The position numbers and the translations under genes are program-made. Below, one piece after another: positions 7,467-16,057 of a DNA stretch of 64,000 nt. The notes below the pieces were generated by a model. It was given only the letters and a program-made list of their open reading frames with translations, was not told where the DNA came from and made no database searches. This stretch comes from Opitutaceae bacterium (GTDB taxonomy: Bacteria > Verrucomicrobiota > Verrucomicrobiia > Opitutales > Opitutaceae), in assembly GCA_030693515.1 (NCBI GenBank), contig JAUYAK010000093.1:62001-126000 (forward strand), read 5' to 3'. Each line of letters begins with the position of its first letter. Position 1 is the first letter of the stretch.

Positions 7467-9002
7467 TCAGTTCGCGCCGGGACCGAGGAGCTTCAGAAGT
7501 TCGGGATAGCGATCGTCGGTGTCGCCGATTTCCTGCTTCACTTTGCGGAGTTCGGCTTGGAGCCGGGTGACGGTCGCGGCGTAGGCGGGATCGGCGAAAA
7601 CATTGCGGCGCTCGTCGGGATCCTGGCGCAGGTCGTAGAGTTCCCAGCCTGGCTTGGTGGGAGTCTTCAGCGCGCCCGTCGCATCGAGCGGGAGGCCGTA
7701 GAAGAAGATCAGTTTGAAATCCTGTGTGCGAATCCCGTAGTGCGCGGGATTGTCGTGGTGCGTCATGTGCATCCAGTAGCGGTAGTAGGTCGCCGTGCGC
7801 CAGTCGGCCGGTGTGCGGCCGGTCTCAAGGATGGAGCGCATGCTGCGGCCCTGCATCGAACCCGGGACGGCGACGCCCGCGAGATCGAGGAGCGTGGGGG
7901 CAAAGTCGGTGTTGTTGACGAGCGCATCGGTGATGCTGCCGGCGGCGATCCGGGCCGGATAGCGGACGATGAACGGCATCCGCAGCGAGGGTTCATACAT
8001 CCAGCGTTTGTCGATGTAGTCGTGCTGGCCGAGCATGAAGCCCTGGTCGGAGGTGTAGAGAATGATGGTGTTGTCGAGATCGCCGGTCTTGCGCAGATGG
8101 TCGAAGAGGCGCTGGAGGTTGTCGTCGAGGCCGCGCACGGTGCGCAGGTATTTCTTCATGTAGCGCTGGTAACTGACGCGCAGATACTCGGCCTCGGGCA
8201 GGGCGGGATCGACGAACATGTGGTGGCCCATGTTGCGGCGGGTGTTGCGTTTTCCGACGGAGGTGCCAGTGCCCTGCGTGGCCGCGGAGCCGTGGTTGGG
8301 CGAATCGCGCAGGCTGGCGGGCTCGGGGATGTCGACGGTGTCGTAGAGAAAATCGTAGCGCTCGGCGTTCTCAAAATTGTCATGCGGGGCCTTGAAGTGG
8401 TGCATGAGAAAAAACGGCTTCGAGCGGTCGCGCTGGTTGAGCCATTCGATGGAGAAATTGGTAATGACATCGGACGAGTGAAGGGAGTCGTAGCTCTCGG
8501 GCGAGTTGACGAGGTTCTTGGGCCAGACACCGGCGCCCTTCTTGTGAAAGGTCGGGTTGAAATAGCGGCCCTGGCCGGGGAGCACGCAGTAGTAGTCGAA
8601 CTCCGCGGGCTCATTGTGCAGATGCCATTTCCCAATCATCGCGGTCTGATAGCCGGCGCCCTTCACGAGGCGGGGCAGATCGTGCTTCGCGACGGGCAGC
8701 GGATCGCTGAGGGTGCGGACGCCGTTGGTGTGCGAATACTGGCCGGTGAGGAGGGTGGCCCGGCTCGGCGTGCAAATGGAGTTGGTGCAAAAAGCGTTGG
8801 TGAAGCGCATGCCCTCCGCGGCGAGCCGATCGAGCGCGGGCGTGGGGTTCAGTTTTGCGAGATGGCTGCCGTAGGCGCCCACGGCCTCGGCCGCGTGGTC
8901 GTCGGACATGATCCAGAGGATGTTGGGGCGCGACGGCTGGGCCGCGGCGGTCACGGACAGGAGGGCAAGGACCGGGAGGTAACAACAGGGGGATAATTTC
9001 AT
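7467..9002 (-). CDS. Sulfatase, type I (formylglycine-dependent)
   Basis: 511 residues from ATG 9002; a TTG at 9011 would add three residues but ATG directly precedes the signal sequence MKLSPCCYLPVLALLSVTAA. After cleavage the protein starts RPNILWIMSDDHA, giving the paired metal Asp34/Asp35. The CTPSR motif (77-81) is the substrate for conversion of Cys77 to formylglycine, followed by the usual TLLTG. The full alkaline-phosphatase-like domain extends to the end. It removes sulfate esters from a carbohydrate or other substrate in the periplasm. No maturase (FGE or anSME) is in the window, so it must be encoded elsewhere. It is the first gene of a minus-strand pair with the apiosidase-like enzyme. 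It is divergent from the TonB receptor, which suggests a shared sulfated glycan target. Confidence 0.93.
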   Translation of the reverse strand: MKLSPCCYLPVLALLSVTAAAQPSRPNILWIMSDDHAAEAVGAYGSHLAKLNPTPALDRLAAEGMRFTNAFCTNSICTPSRATLLTGQYSHTNGVRTLSDPLPVAKHDLPRLVKGAGYQTAMIGKWHLHNEPAEFDYYCVLPGQGRYFNPTFHKKGAGVWPKNLVNSPESYDSLHSSDVITNFSIEWLNQRDRSKPFFLMHHFKAPHDNFENAERYDFLYDTVDIPEPASLRDSPNHGSAATQGTGTSVGKRNTRRNMGHHMFVDPALPEAEYLRVSYQRYMKKYLRTVRGLDDNLQRLFDHLRKTGDLDNTIILYTSDQGFMLGQHDYIDKRWMYEPSLRMPFIVRYPARIAAGSITDALVNNTDFAPTLLDLAGVAVPGSMQGRSMRSILETGRTPADWRTATYYRYWMHMTHHDNPAHYGIRTQDFKLIFFYGLPLDATGALKTPTKPGWELYDLRQDPDERRNVFADPAYAATVTRLQAELRKVKQEIGDTDDRYPELLKLLGPGAN

Positions 9003-9083
9003 GAGAGACAAAGGCGCGAGACGGAGCGGCTCCGCAAGCTGGCGTTGTAGGAGCCGCCGCCGGAGATGAAACCGGCCAAGACG

Positions 9084-9095
9084 TTAATCAGTTAA
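9084..9095. promoter_or_regulatory. Operator half-pair 1, TTAATCAGTTAA
   Basis: 12-bp site of form TTAA-N4-TTAA, itself close to palindromic, and an exact reverse complement of the second site at 9136-9147. The centres are 52 bp apart, about five helical turns, so one regulator could bind both on the same DNA face. The LacI-type gene at 13016 is the obvious candidate binder, by position only. Confidence 0.55.
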
Positions 9096-9135
9096 GCCCG
9101 GCGGGCCAGACCGAGGCCGCGCCTTCGCGCCGGCA

Positions 9136-9147
9136 TTAACTGATTAA
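9136..9147. promoter_or_regulatory. Operator half-pair 2, TTAACTGATTAA
   Basis: Exact inverted copy of the site at 9084-9095 in the same divergent region. It lies about 65-80 bp upstream of the putative TonB-gene -10 and on the far side from the sulfatase start, so it could control both directions. AT-rich sites stand out sharply from the GC-rich surroundings. Confidence 0.55.
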
Positions 9148-9210
9148 GTAGAGCAGCCGTTGAGCGCGGCGGTGTGGTTTGGCCACGTTTTCATACGCCA
9201 TAGTGGTGTT

Positions 9211-9219
9211 TGCTATCCT
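9211..9219 (+). promoter_or_regulatory. Possible extended -10 element for the TonB receptor gene
   Basis: TGCTATCCT resembles an extended -10 (TGnTATAAT). No good -35 is visible at 17 bp, which is compatible with an extended -10 promoter or with an activator. It would give a leader of roughly 90 nt before ATG 9316. Confidence 0.3.
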
Positions 9220-9315
9220 GCCCAACGGACTCCGAGCGCGCCCTCACCGGCGCAGCGGCGTCCACAGGGACTGCCTCCGCTCCGCCCCACCCTCGTCCAA
9301 AAACCACCTGACAAC

Positions 9316-12300
9316 ATGACTGCCTCCCCCTGCCCTCGCTTCCTCCCCCGCCCGGCCCGCGCAGCGCGCGGCGCTGCGCTCGCCTTGGCCTTGCCCGCCC
9401 TGCTACTGGCCCAGGCTGCCAAACCGACCACACCCGAAACCGCGGAGAAAATCGTCGAGTTGAGCCCCTTCGTCATTTCCGAGGATAGCAACCTCGGCTA
9501 CGCCGCCACCTCGACCCTCGCCGGCACGCGCCTGAAGACCGACCTGAAGGATCTGGGAGCCGCGATCACGGTGGTCACCGCCCAGTTCATGAAGGACACG
9601 GGCGTGACCAATCTCGAAGAGCTGCTGACCTACACGCCGAGCACGGAAATCGGCGGGCCGCTGGGCAACTATTCCGCGGGTGGCTTCGTGGATTCCGCAG
9701 GCCGGGCCGACCAGGACAGCGCCCGGCGCGATCCCCAGTCGGGCGCCCGCGTGCGTGGGTTCGCCTCGCCGAACTTCACCCGCAGCTATTTTTCGACGAG
9801 CATCAGCAGCGATGCCTACAATGTCGAAGGCGTCACCTTCAGCCGCGGCGCCAACTCGCTGCTCTTCGGCCTGGGCAGCGCCGGTGGCGTGATCGATACC
9901 GGCCTGAAGTCGGCCATCATCGGCCGGAACTCGGGCGAGATCACTTTCCGCTATGGCTCCCAAGGCTCCAATCGCTCCACGGCCGACTATAACACGACGC
10001 TGATTCCGCGCCGCCTGGCCCTGCGCGTGTCGTTGATGCACAAGAACGAAAACTACAAGCAGGAGCCGGCCTATGATCGCGAGAGCCGCGTTTACGCCGC
10101 GCTCAACGCCGTGGTCTTCGAGAACAAGAACAGCAACGTGCTCGGCAAGACCGTCGTGCGCGCCAATTTCGAGGCCGGCGAGGGCTCGCGCAATCCGCCC
10201 AGTGCCTTTGCGCCCCAGCTCGCCTACGAGTCGTTCTTTCTCCCGCCGCCGAACTACACCCCCTACACCGGGCAGGACTACCCGCTCGGTGGCGGCTACG
10301 CGATGTTGACGGCGAACTGGCGCAAGTGGGCGGTCAACGACACCCGTCGGCGCGAAGTTTCACCCGGCGTCTTCCAACCCGGCTGGTATGAGTCTTTCGC
10401 CACCGCCGTGCGTGATGGCCGTCCGGACTTGGTCGCCCAGAATCACTCCTCCTCCCACATCTTCCAGCAGATCGGCATTGTTTACAACGGCACCGGCGCG
10501 GCCCGTATCGGCATCCCCGGTTCGACGGCTGCGGGTTTCCAAGGCTGGATTTCGCAGGAGCCGGGCCAAAACGCCTTCACGGCCGGTCACATCAACACCC
10601 GCGCCTATCAGGACGGTGGCCAAAGCGTCGGCTTCAAAGTTCCGACGCTGACCGACACCAATGTATTCGACTACCGCAACAACCTCCTCACCGCCGGCCT
10701 GCAGGACATCAATCGCCGGTTCGACGCGGCTTCCGTCACGCTGGAGCAATCGTTCTTCCGCAACCGGCTCGGTTTCGAGGCCACCCTCGACAAGCAATTT
10801 TTCCACATCGACTACTACCAGCCCTTCGGCGGCAACAACCGCAACGTGCCGGTCTATGTGGATACCACGCTTTACCTTTCCGACGGCACACCGAATCCGA
10901 ACGTCGGCCGCGCGTTCATGTTTTCCCAGAACACTTCCGATCAGTGGCGCAACACCGCCCGGACGAACCAGCGCGTGACGAGCTTCTTCGATCTGAACTT
11001 CAAGGACCTCAACCCCACGCTGGGCAAATGGCTCGGCCGCCACACCTTCACCGGCCTCTGGCAAAAGGAGAGCGTCGAGACCAAGGGCCTCAACTATAAC
11101 ATGTATCTTCAGGGCGTGAACTTTGACCTCAACCGCTCCCTGAACGGCATCACGGCGGGCACCGGACTTTCCAACGCCCTCCAGAATCCCGCGATTCTCT
11201 TCGCCTACCTCAGCGATGATTTGCGCGGCAAAGAAATGAATCAGGTGCGCCTCAACCAGTTCGTGCTGCCGCGCCCGCAGGACGGCGAGACCTTCACGAC
11301 GTCCTATTACGACCTCAACACCCAGCTGGGCACTCCGGTCGGCACACAGCCGCGCACCTTCAAGACCGGCACCGTGGTCTATCGCCGGCTCGCCAACGGC
11401 GGCCAGGCCTTCCGCACCGACGTCACGAGCAAGGCGCTCGCCTGGCAGTCCCGCCTGCTGGGGGAGAACATCGTCGGCCTCGTCGGCTGGCGTGAGGACA
11501 AGATCGAGAATTTCCGTCAAATCGCCACCAACGGCCGCGCCGCCAACAACGAGTATCTCGCCTCGAACCTGCGCGTGAACAACGTCCCCGCGACGACCTC
11601 GACCGGCCGCACCTTCACGTGGAGTGCCGTGGGGCATCTGCCGAGGAAGTGGGTGGAAAAACTCCCGAGCTTCATCTCCAGTGTCTCCGCGCACTACGGT
11701 GTGGGTGAAAACTTCCAGGCGATCTCGGAGCGCCGCAGCGTCAACAACCAGGCGATCCCCAGCCCCTCCGGCACGACCACCGAGCAGGGCGTCCTGATCG
11801 GCTTCATGAGCAACAAGTGGACGCTGAAGATTAACCGGTTCGAGTCCGACAGCCGCTATGCGGGCGTCAACGCCGGCTTCGTCAGCACCTCGATCACGGA
11901 AGTCACCCGCGCGCTGAACAACTACCGGGCCGCGGAAAACTCCGGCCTGGCCTTCAATCAATTGTCCAGTTTCCCGTCCCTCTCGGCGGCCGGCTACTCG
12001 TCCTACGACCAGCTCTACACCGCGATCAAGAACCTGATTCCGCAGCCCACCCGCGCGCTCTACGACTACCAGATCATCAACAACACCTGGCAGCTGCCCA
12101 ACGGGGGCGGCGTCCAGGGCCTGGCCGCCACGACTGACGTCGTCGCCAAGGGCTGGGAAGTCGAGCTGACCGCCAATCCCCTCCGCAATTGGCGCATCTC
12201 GCTTAACGCCACGCAAGTCGAGGCGACCAACTCCAACTCAGCGACCGATCACGTGGCGCTCCAGGCCGCCTACGTCAAAAACCTGAACGACTCGAAACTC

Positions 12301-12792
12301 GCCAATATCGTCGAGGGGCCCGCCAGCATCACGACCTTCCTCGGTCGCTATACGCAGGAAGACATCGCTCCGCTCGTGCTGCTGCGCTCCAAGGATGGCG
12401 CCGTCAGCCAGGAACTCCGCAAGCACCGCGTGAACGTGTCCACCAACTATGACTTCCCCGAAGGCCGCCTCAAGGGCTTCGGCCTCGGCGGCTCGCTCCG
12501 CTGGCAGTCCAAGGTCGCGATCGGCTACGCCACGCAGCTGAACAACCTCAACCAACAGGTTCCGATCCTGAGCCGGCCGTTCTTCGGCCCGGACGAGCTG
12601 AACGGCGACGTGTGGTTCACCTACTCCCGAAAGCTCACCGAGAAGATTCGCTGGAAAGCCCAGCTGAACTTCCGCAACGCCATCGGCACCACCTCCGACA
12701 TCCCGGTCGCTGCCGATCCGGACGGCAAGCGGTCCGTCTATCGCATTGCGCCCGAGAAACAGTGGTTCCTGACCAACACTTTTTCGTTCTAA
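9316..12792 (+). CDS. TonB-dependent outer-membrane receptor
   Basis: 1158 residues from ATG 9316. The open frame extends to 9160, but the signal peptide (MTASPCPRFL, then an Arg/Ala-rich n-region and ALALALPALLLAQA) begins here, so this start is preferred. After cleavage comes an acidic IVELSPFVIS segment typical of Opitutaceae receptors, then a plug domain (TLAGTRLKTDLKDLGAAITV, NLEELLTYTP). A long beta-barrel follows, ending in aromatic WFLTNTFSF as outer-membrane barrels do. It imports a ligand, probably an oligosaccharide, using TonB-ExbBD energy. At 1158 residues it is long for the family, consistent with large extracellular loops. The gene is divergent from the sulfatase/apiosidase pair and followed by a strong terminator, so it is likely monocistronic. 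Confidence 0.93.
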   Translation: MTASPCPRFLPRPARAARGAALALALPALLLAQAAKPTTPETAEKIVELSPFVISEDSNLGYAATSTLAGTRLKTDLKDLGAAITVVTAQFMKDTGVTNLEELLTYTPSTEIGGPLGNYSAGGFVDSAGRADQDSARRDPQSGARVRGFASPNFTRSYFSTSISSDAYNVEGVTFSRGANSLLFGLGSAGGVIDTGLKSAIIGRNSGEITFRYGSQGSNRSTADYNTTLIPRRLALRVSLMHKNENYKQEPAYDRESRVYAALNAVVFENKNSNVLGKTVVRANFEAGEGSRNPPSAFAPQLAYESFFLPPPNYTPYTGQDYPLGGGYAMLTANWRKWAVNDTRRREVSPGVFQPGWYESFATAVRDGRPDLVAQNHSSSHIFQQIGIVYNGTGAARIGIPGSTAAGFQGWISQEPGQNAFTAGHINTRAYQDGGQSVGFKVPTLTDTNVFDYRNNLLTAGLQDINRRFDAASVTLEQSFFRNRLGFEATLDKQFFHIDYYQPFGGNNRNVPVYVDTTLYLSDGTPNPNVGRAFMFSQNTSDQWRNTARTNQRVTSFFDLNFKDLNPTLGKWLGRHTFTGLWQKESVETKGLNYNMYLQGVNFDLNRSLNGITAGTGLSNALQNPAILFAYLSDDLRGKEMNQVRLNQFVLPRPQDGETFTTSYYDLNTQLGTPVGTQPRTFKTGTVVYRRLANGGQAFRTDVTSKALAWQSRLLGENIVGLVGWREDKIENFRQIATNGRAANNEYLASNLRVNNVPATTSTGRTFTWSAVGHLPRKWVEKLPSFISSVSAHYGVGENFQAISERRSVNNQAIPSPSGTTTEQGVLIGFMSNKWTLKINRFESDSRYAGVNAGFVSTSITEVTRALNNYRAAENSGLAFNQLSSFPSLSAAGYSSYDQLYTAIKNLIPQPTRALYDYQIINNTWQLPNGGGVQGLAATTDVVAKGWEVELTANPLRNWRISLNATQVEATNSNSATDHVALQAAYVKNLNDSKLANIVEGPASITTFLGRYTQEDIAPLVLLRSKDGAVSQELRKHRVNVSTNYDFPEGRLKGFGLGGSLRWQSKVAIGYATQLNNLNQQVPILSRPFFGPDELNGDVWFTYSRKLTEKIRWKAQLNFRNAIGTTSDIPVAADPDGKRSVYRIAPEKQWFLTNTFSF

Positions 12793-12848
12793 GCCGGGTG
12801 GCCCGCAAACGGGCCGCTTCCTTTGGTTAGGGTCAATGTCCGGGTCAG

Positions 12849-12886
12849 GGCGCGGCCTCTTTCATGGGGGCCGCGCCTCTTTTTTT
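12849..12886 (+). terminator. Rho-independent terminator after TonB receptor
   Basis: Perfect 9-bp stem GGCGCGGCC (12849-12857) and GGCCGCGCC (12869-12877), 11-nt loop, then TCTTTTTTT. It lies 57 bp after the TonB stop. Confidence 0.9.
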
Positions 12887-13015
12887 GCCCGGGCGTGAGT
12901 TTCCATGTTAAGACTCCGGGGGCCCGCGTCATCCCTTTAGGACATGATTACCCCAGATGCATGCGTCGCCCGCGCATCCAGCGCGGACACCCCCCGCCCG
13001 CCAGCGGCCCAACCG

Positions 13016-14116
13016 ATGACTCGCCCTACTCTGAAGGACATCGCGGCCTTGGCTGATCTCAGCGTCGCGTCCGTCTCCATGGCGCTCCGCAACAGCCCCA
13101 ACGTCTCGCGCGGCACCATCGCGCGGGTGAAGGAAATCGCCCACTCGCTCGGCTACCGCCCCGATCCCACGCTCTCCGCCCTCGCCACCTATCGTAAGCG
13201 CCTGAACGGAGCACCTATCACCGCGGCCTTGGCGCTAATCACCAACTGGCGCGACAAGGAGAAATGGATTACCCATCCCAACCCGCGGCTCTTCGTCGCC
13301 CGGGCCACCGAGCGCGCCGCCGAACTCGGCTACTCCCTCCAACATTTTTGGGCCCGCGAGGGCGGCATCACCCCCCGTCGCTTCAACCAAATCCTCCAGG
13401 CCCGCGGCATCCGCGGCGTGCTCCTCGCCCCGCCGGAGCATCCCGCCGACGAGCTGGAGCTCGAATGGGACCGCTATTCCGTGATGTGCCTTGAGCGCCC
13501 GGGCCGCATCGGCCCATTCGATTTTGTCGAGCCCGACCAATACCACGCCATCGCCCTGTGCTGGGAGCACCTGCAGGCCCGCGGCTACCGCCGCCCCGGT
13601 CTCGTGGTCGACGAGTATTTCACCGCCCGCTGGGGCCACCGCTGGGAAGCTGCGCACGGGCAGCTCCAGCTTCAGCACTGCCCCCGCAGCCAACGCGTGC
13701 CGACCTTGGTCGTGACCGAGCAGCGCCCGGTGGATCAGATTCGCAGTTGGCTGCGCAAGCACCAGGCCGACGCCGTCATCAACCGCAGCCTGAGCTTTGC
13801 CGCGGCCGTGACCACGGAGGGTCTCTCCATCCCCGGCGATCTGGGCTACGTCAGTCTCAACACAGACGCCGACCGCCCCGATGCCAGCGGCATCACCCAG
13901 CGCTTTGACCTGCTCGGCCAACTCGCCATCGACCAACTGCACCGCCGGCTCCTCACGAGCCAACGCGGCCCCGGCCAAATCGCGGTCGGCACCCAAGTCT
14001 GCGGCTCCTGGCGCGACGGCACCACCCTGCCCGACGCGCGCCTCTCCGCCGGAGATCATCACGATCGCGCCACGGTTCGGTCCGGGTTGCGTGACCGCGT
14101 CACGCAGGTGGCCTGA
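13016..14116 (+). CDS. LacI-family transcriptional regulator
   Basis: 366 residues from ATG 13016, placed just before the helix-turn-helix (TLKDIAALADLSVASVSMAL, then NVSRGTIARVKEIAHSLGYRPD with the hinge helix). An in-frame ATG at 12944 would add 24 residues unlike the family, so it is less likely, though possible. The C-terminal part is a periplasmic-binding-protein-like effector domain (LALITNWRDK ... GIRGVLLAPPEHP ... GLVVDEYF ... GDLGYVSLNTD). It binds DNA as a dimer and responds to a small sugar ligand. It stands between the TonB gene and a DJ-1-like gene and is the most likely regulator of the TTAA-N4-TTAA sites at 9084-9147. That link is inference from position. Confidence 0.9.
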   Translation: MTRPTLKDIAALADLSVASVSMALRNSPNVSRGTIARVKEIAHSLGYRPDPTLSALATYRKRLNGAPITAALALITNWRDKEKWITHPNPRLFVARATERAAELGYSLQHFWAREGGITPRRFNQILQARGIRGVLLAPPEHPADELELEWDRYSVMCLERPGRIGPFDFVEPDQYHAIALCWEHLQARGYRRPGLVVDEYFTARWGHRWEAAHGQLQLQHCPRSQRVPTLVVTEQRPVDQIRSWLRKHQADAVINRSLSFAAAVTTEGLSIPGDLGYVSLNTDADRPDASGITQRFDLLGQLAIDQLHRRLLTSQRGPGQIAVGTQVCGSWRDGTTLPDARLSAGDHHDRATVRSGLRDRVTQVA

Positions 14117-14182
14117 ACCAGCGGCGCGCTGGCTGGCCTTGCCAGAGCCTCGGATGGACGCTCCATTCCGGCGCATCATCGC

Positions 14183-14935
14183 ATGAACTCGCCCCAAGAC
14201 TTCACCGCCGTTCGCAACACCGCGCTCCTACGCGCCCAAGCGTTGATGACGCCTGCGCTCGTGCCGTCGATTTCGACCGAGCTGCTGACCACGGCCGATG
14301 GCGAACTCAACCGCGAGCTGCATCATTTCCTCTTCGACCCGCCGTCGCACCCCACGCTGTTAAAGGGAAAAACGATCGCCCTCTGCTGCACCAACGGCGT
14401 CGAGGAAGTGGAGATCACCGGTTCGATTCGCTGGCTCACCGAGCACGGAGCCACCGTGCATGTCGTGTCGCCGCGGATCGGGGAATTTCATCCGACCCTC
14501 GGGCTGCGCTTTCCACCGCAGTGCGCCACGCACGTCCTCGCCATCCGCCTCATGGAAAATGCCGGCTGGATCGCGATCGACCGCCATCTCGATCAGGCCA
14601 CGATCGCCGACTATGACGCCTGCATTTTTCCGGGCGGCTGCTGGAACCCCGACGCCCTCCGCGCCGATCCGCTGGCCCGGGCCTTTGTCCGCGACATGTG
14701 GGAGGCCGGCAAACCGACCTGCGCGATTTGCCACGGCCAGTGGGTGATGGTGAGCGCGGGGATCCTCAAGGGCCGGAAAGCCACGGCGGTCTGGAACATC
14801 CATCCCGACCTCGCCAACGCGGGCGCCACCGTGCTGGACGAACCCTGCGTGGTGGACGGCAACCTGATCACCGCGCGTTTCCCCTACGATCTCCCCCGCA
14901 TGATCCAGGCGCTGGTGAAACAACTGGTGGGCTGA
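14183..14935 (+). CDS. DJ-1/PfpI family protein
   Basis: 250 residues, cytoplasmic. The core has the class I glutamine-amidotransferase-like fold: KTIALCCTNGVEEVEI carries the conserved Glu region, and AICHGQWVMVSAG holds the nucleophile-elbow Cys followed by His, as in PfpI. ACIFPGGCWNPD is the Gly-rich oxyanion segment. The first 45 residues are an extra helical N-terminus. Family members act as deglycases, glyoxalases, proteases or chaperones, so the reaction cannot be specified. It begins 66 bp after the LacI gene on the same strand and may be co-transcribed, but no promoter evidence decides this. The stop at 14935 leaves 86 bp before the convergent rhomboid gene. Confidence 0.85.
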   Translation: MNSPQDFTAVRNTALLRAQALMTPALVPSISTELLTTADGELNRELHHFLFDPPSHPTLLKGKTIALCCTNGVEEVEITGSIRWLTEHGATVHVVSPRIGEFHPTLGLRFPPQCATHVLAIRLMENAGWIAIDRHLDQATIADYDACIFPGGCWNPDALRADPLARAFVRDMWEAGKPTCAICHGQWVMVSAGILKGRKATAVWNIHPDLANAGATVLDEPCVVDGNLITARFPYDLPRMIQALVKQLVG

Positions 14936-15021
14936 TACCGTCGGAGTCTAAACAGGCCCACGGACGGTTGGCGCTCGTCCGGTCAGCCCGCGGGTGCGCG
15001 GGCGATGGCCGATCAACCTCA

Positions 15022-15798
15022 TCAACCCGATCGGCTCACAAAATCGTCGAGCCTGCCCCCATCCCGGCCCCGGCTGCGGTGGCGCCAGAGCAGCATCAGG
15101 AGAAAGCCGATCGCGGCTCCGCCGAGGTGCGCGTAGTGGGCGATGCCAGCACCGAAGAGGGAAAATCCGGTGACACCGGAGAACAGGTCGAGAAGCAGTA
15201 GAGCCGGGATGACGAATTTCGCCGCGACCGGGATCGGCACGAACATGAGGGCGAGCTTTGCATGGGGATGGAGACACCCGAAGGCCACCAGCAGCCCGTA
15301 AACCGCGCCGGAGGCCCCGAGCATCGGGCTCGCGTAGATCCCATAAAGATCCATGAGCACCGCCTTGGTCGCCGGATCCGAGGGGATCGCGCCGCTCCCG
15401 GTCGCCAACAGCGAGGCGATCGCCGACGGGGTCAGCCCCGCCGCGACCAGGCGGTCGTGCAGACCGTGGAATTCCTGCCAGTTGATGCCCATCTGGATCA
15501 GCCCGGCGCCCACGCCGCAAAGAAAGTAGAAAAGCAAAAAGCGTCCCGCGCCCCACTCCCGCTCCAAAATCGTGCCGAAGGAAAACAGGGCGAACATATT
15601 GAAGAAAATGTGGCCCACCCCCGCGTGCAAAAACATATACGACACCACCTGCCACAGACCAAAATGGCCATTGGCCGGATACCAGAAGGCCCCGGCGTCG
15701 ATCAACCGCTCGCGCCCGTTCGGCAGCAGGAAACCCGCGGCAAACACCACGATGTTCACGATCAACAGGCCGGCGACCGCCGGGGAAGTTCGATTCAT
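15022..15798 (-). CDS. Rhomboid family intramembrane serine protease
   Basis: 258 residues from ATG 15798; a longer frame to 15891 adds a polar segment with no match to the family. Six or so membrane helices are visible. HIFFNMF (63-69) is the HxxxN oxyanion motif, GASGAVYG (161-168) holds the nucleophile Ser163, and HYAHLGGAAIG (221-231) holds the catalytic His224. Rhomboids cut transmembrane segments within the membrane. Between the second and third core elements there is an extra loop (about 105-150) rich in polar residues. It is alone on the minus strand, downstream of rpsA and separated from it by the rpsA terminator, so it has its own promoter. Confidence 0.93.
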   Translation of the reverse strand: MNRTSPAVAGLLIVNIVVFAAGFLLPNGRERLIDAGAFWYPANGHFGLWQVVSYMFLHAGVGHIFFNMFALFSFGTILEREWGAGRFLLFYFLCGVGAGLIQMGINWQEFHGLHDRLVAAGLTPSAIASLLATGSGAIPSDPATKAVLMDLYGIYASPMLGASGAVYGLLVAFGCLHPHAKLALMFVPIPVAAKFVIPALLLLDLFSGVTGFSLFGAGIAHYAHLGGAAIGFLLMLLWRHRSRGRDGGRLDDFVSRSG

Positions 15799-15994
15799 CG
15801 GCCTACCGTTGCCGTCCGCCGCACGTTCGCAATCCCACAGCGCGAGCCATGGGAGCGGAAGGCCATCGGATCGATCCCGTGCCTGCGGCAAGAGCCGACG
15901 ATGGAGTAGATAATCGCCGAGCGTTGGCCTTCACCGGCCTGACGGTAGTCTCCGTCAAGTTTCGCCCATTAGAAAAAGGCCGGCCGTCGCGTGC

Positions 15995-16030
15995 AGCAAA
16001 AGGCCGCCGTCCTTGCGGAACGGCGGCCTT
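15995..16030 (-). terminator. Rho-independent terminator after rpsA
   Basis: On the minus strand, an 11-bp perfect stem (16020-16030 with 16000-16010), 9-nt loop, then TTTTGCTG. It starts 28 bp after the rpsA stop. Confidence 0.85.
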
Positions 16031-16057
16031 GAATTCTGCGCGATACGCGCGAAGGGA

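Larger units (their letters stand above)
9003..9315. other. Divergent control region between sulfatase and TonB receptor genes
   Basis: 313 bp with no ORF. It holds, from left to right, an 8-bp hairpin (GCGGCTCC 9026-9033 with GGAGCCGC 9050-9057) in the sulfatase leader, two 12-bp TTAA-N4-TTAA sites (9084-9095 and 9136-9147), a possible extended -10 for the TonB gene (TGCTATCCT, 9211-9219), and about 90 nt of untranslated leader. Confidence 0.6.

Noticed and set aside
10360-12216. 618-codon minus-strand open frame
   Set aside because: Antisense shadow of the first TonB receptor, same low-complexity signature.
12944-13015. Longer N-terminus for the LacI regulator
   Set aside because: The added 24 residues do not resemble the family and the helix-turn-helix begins right after ATG 13016. 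Kept as a stated alternative.
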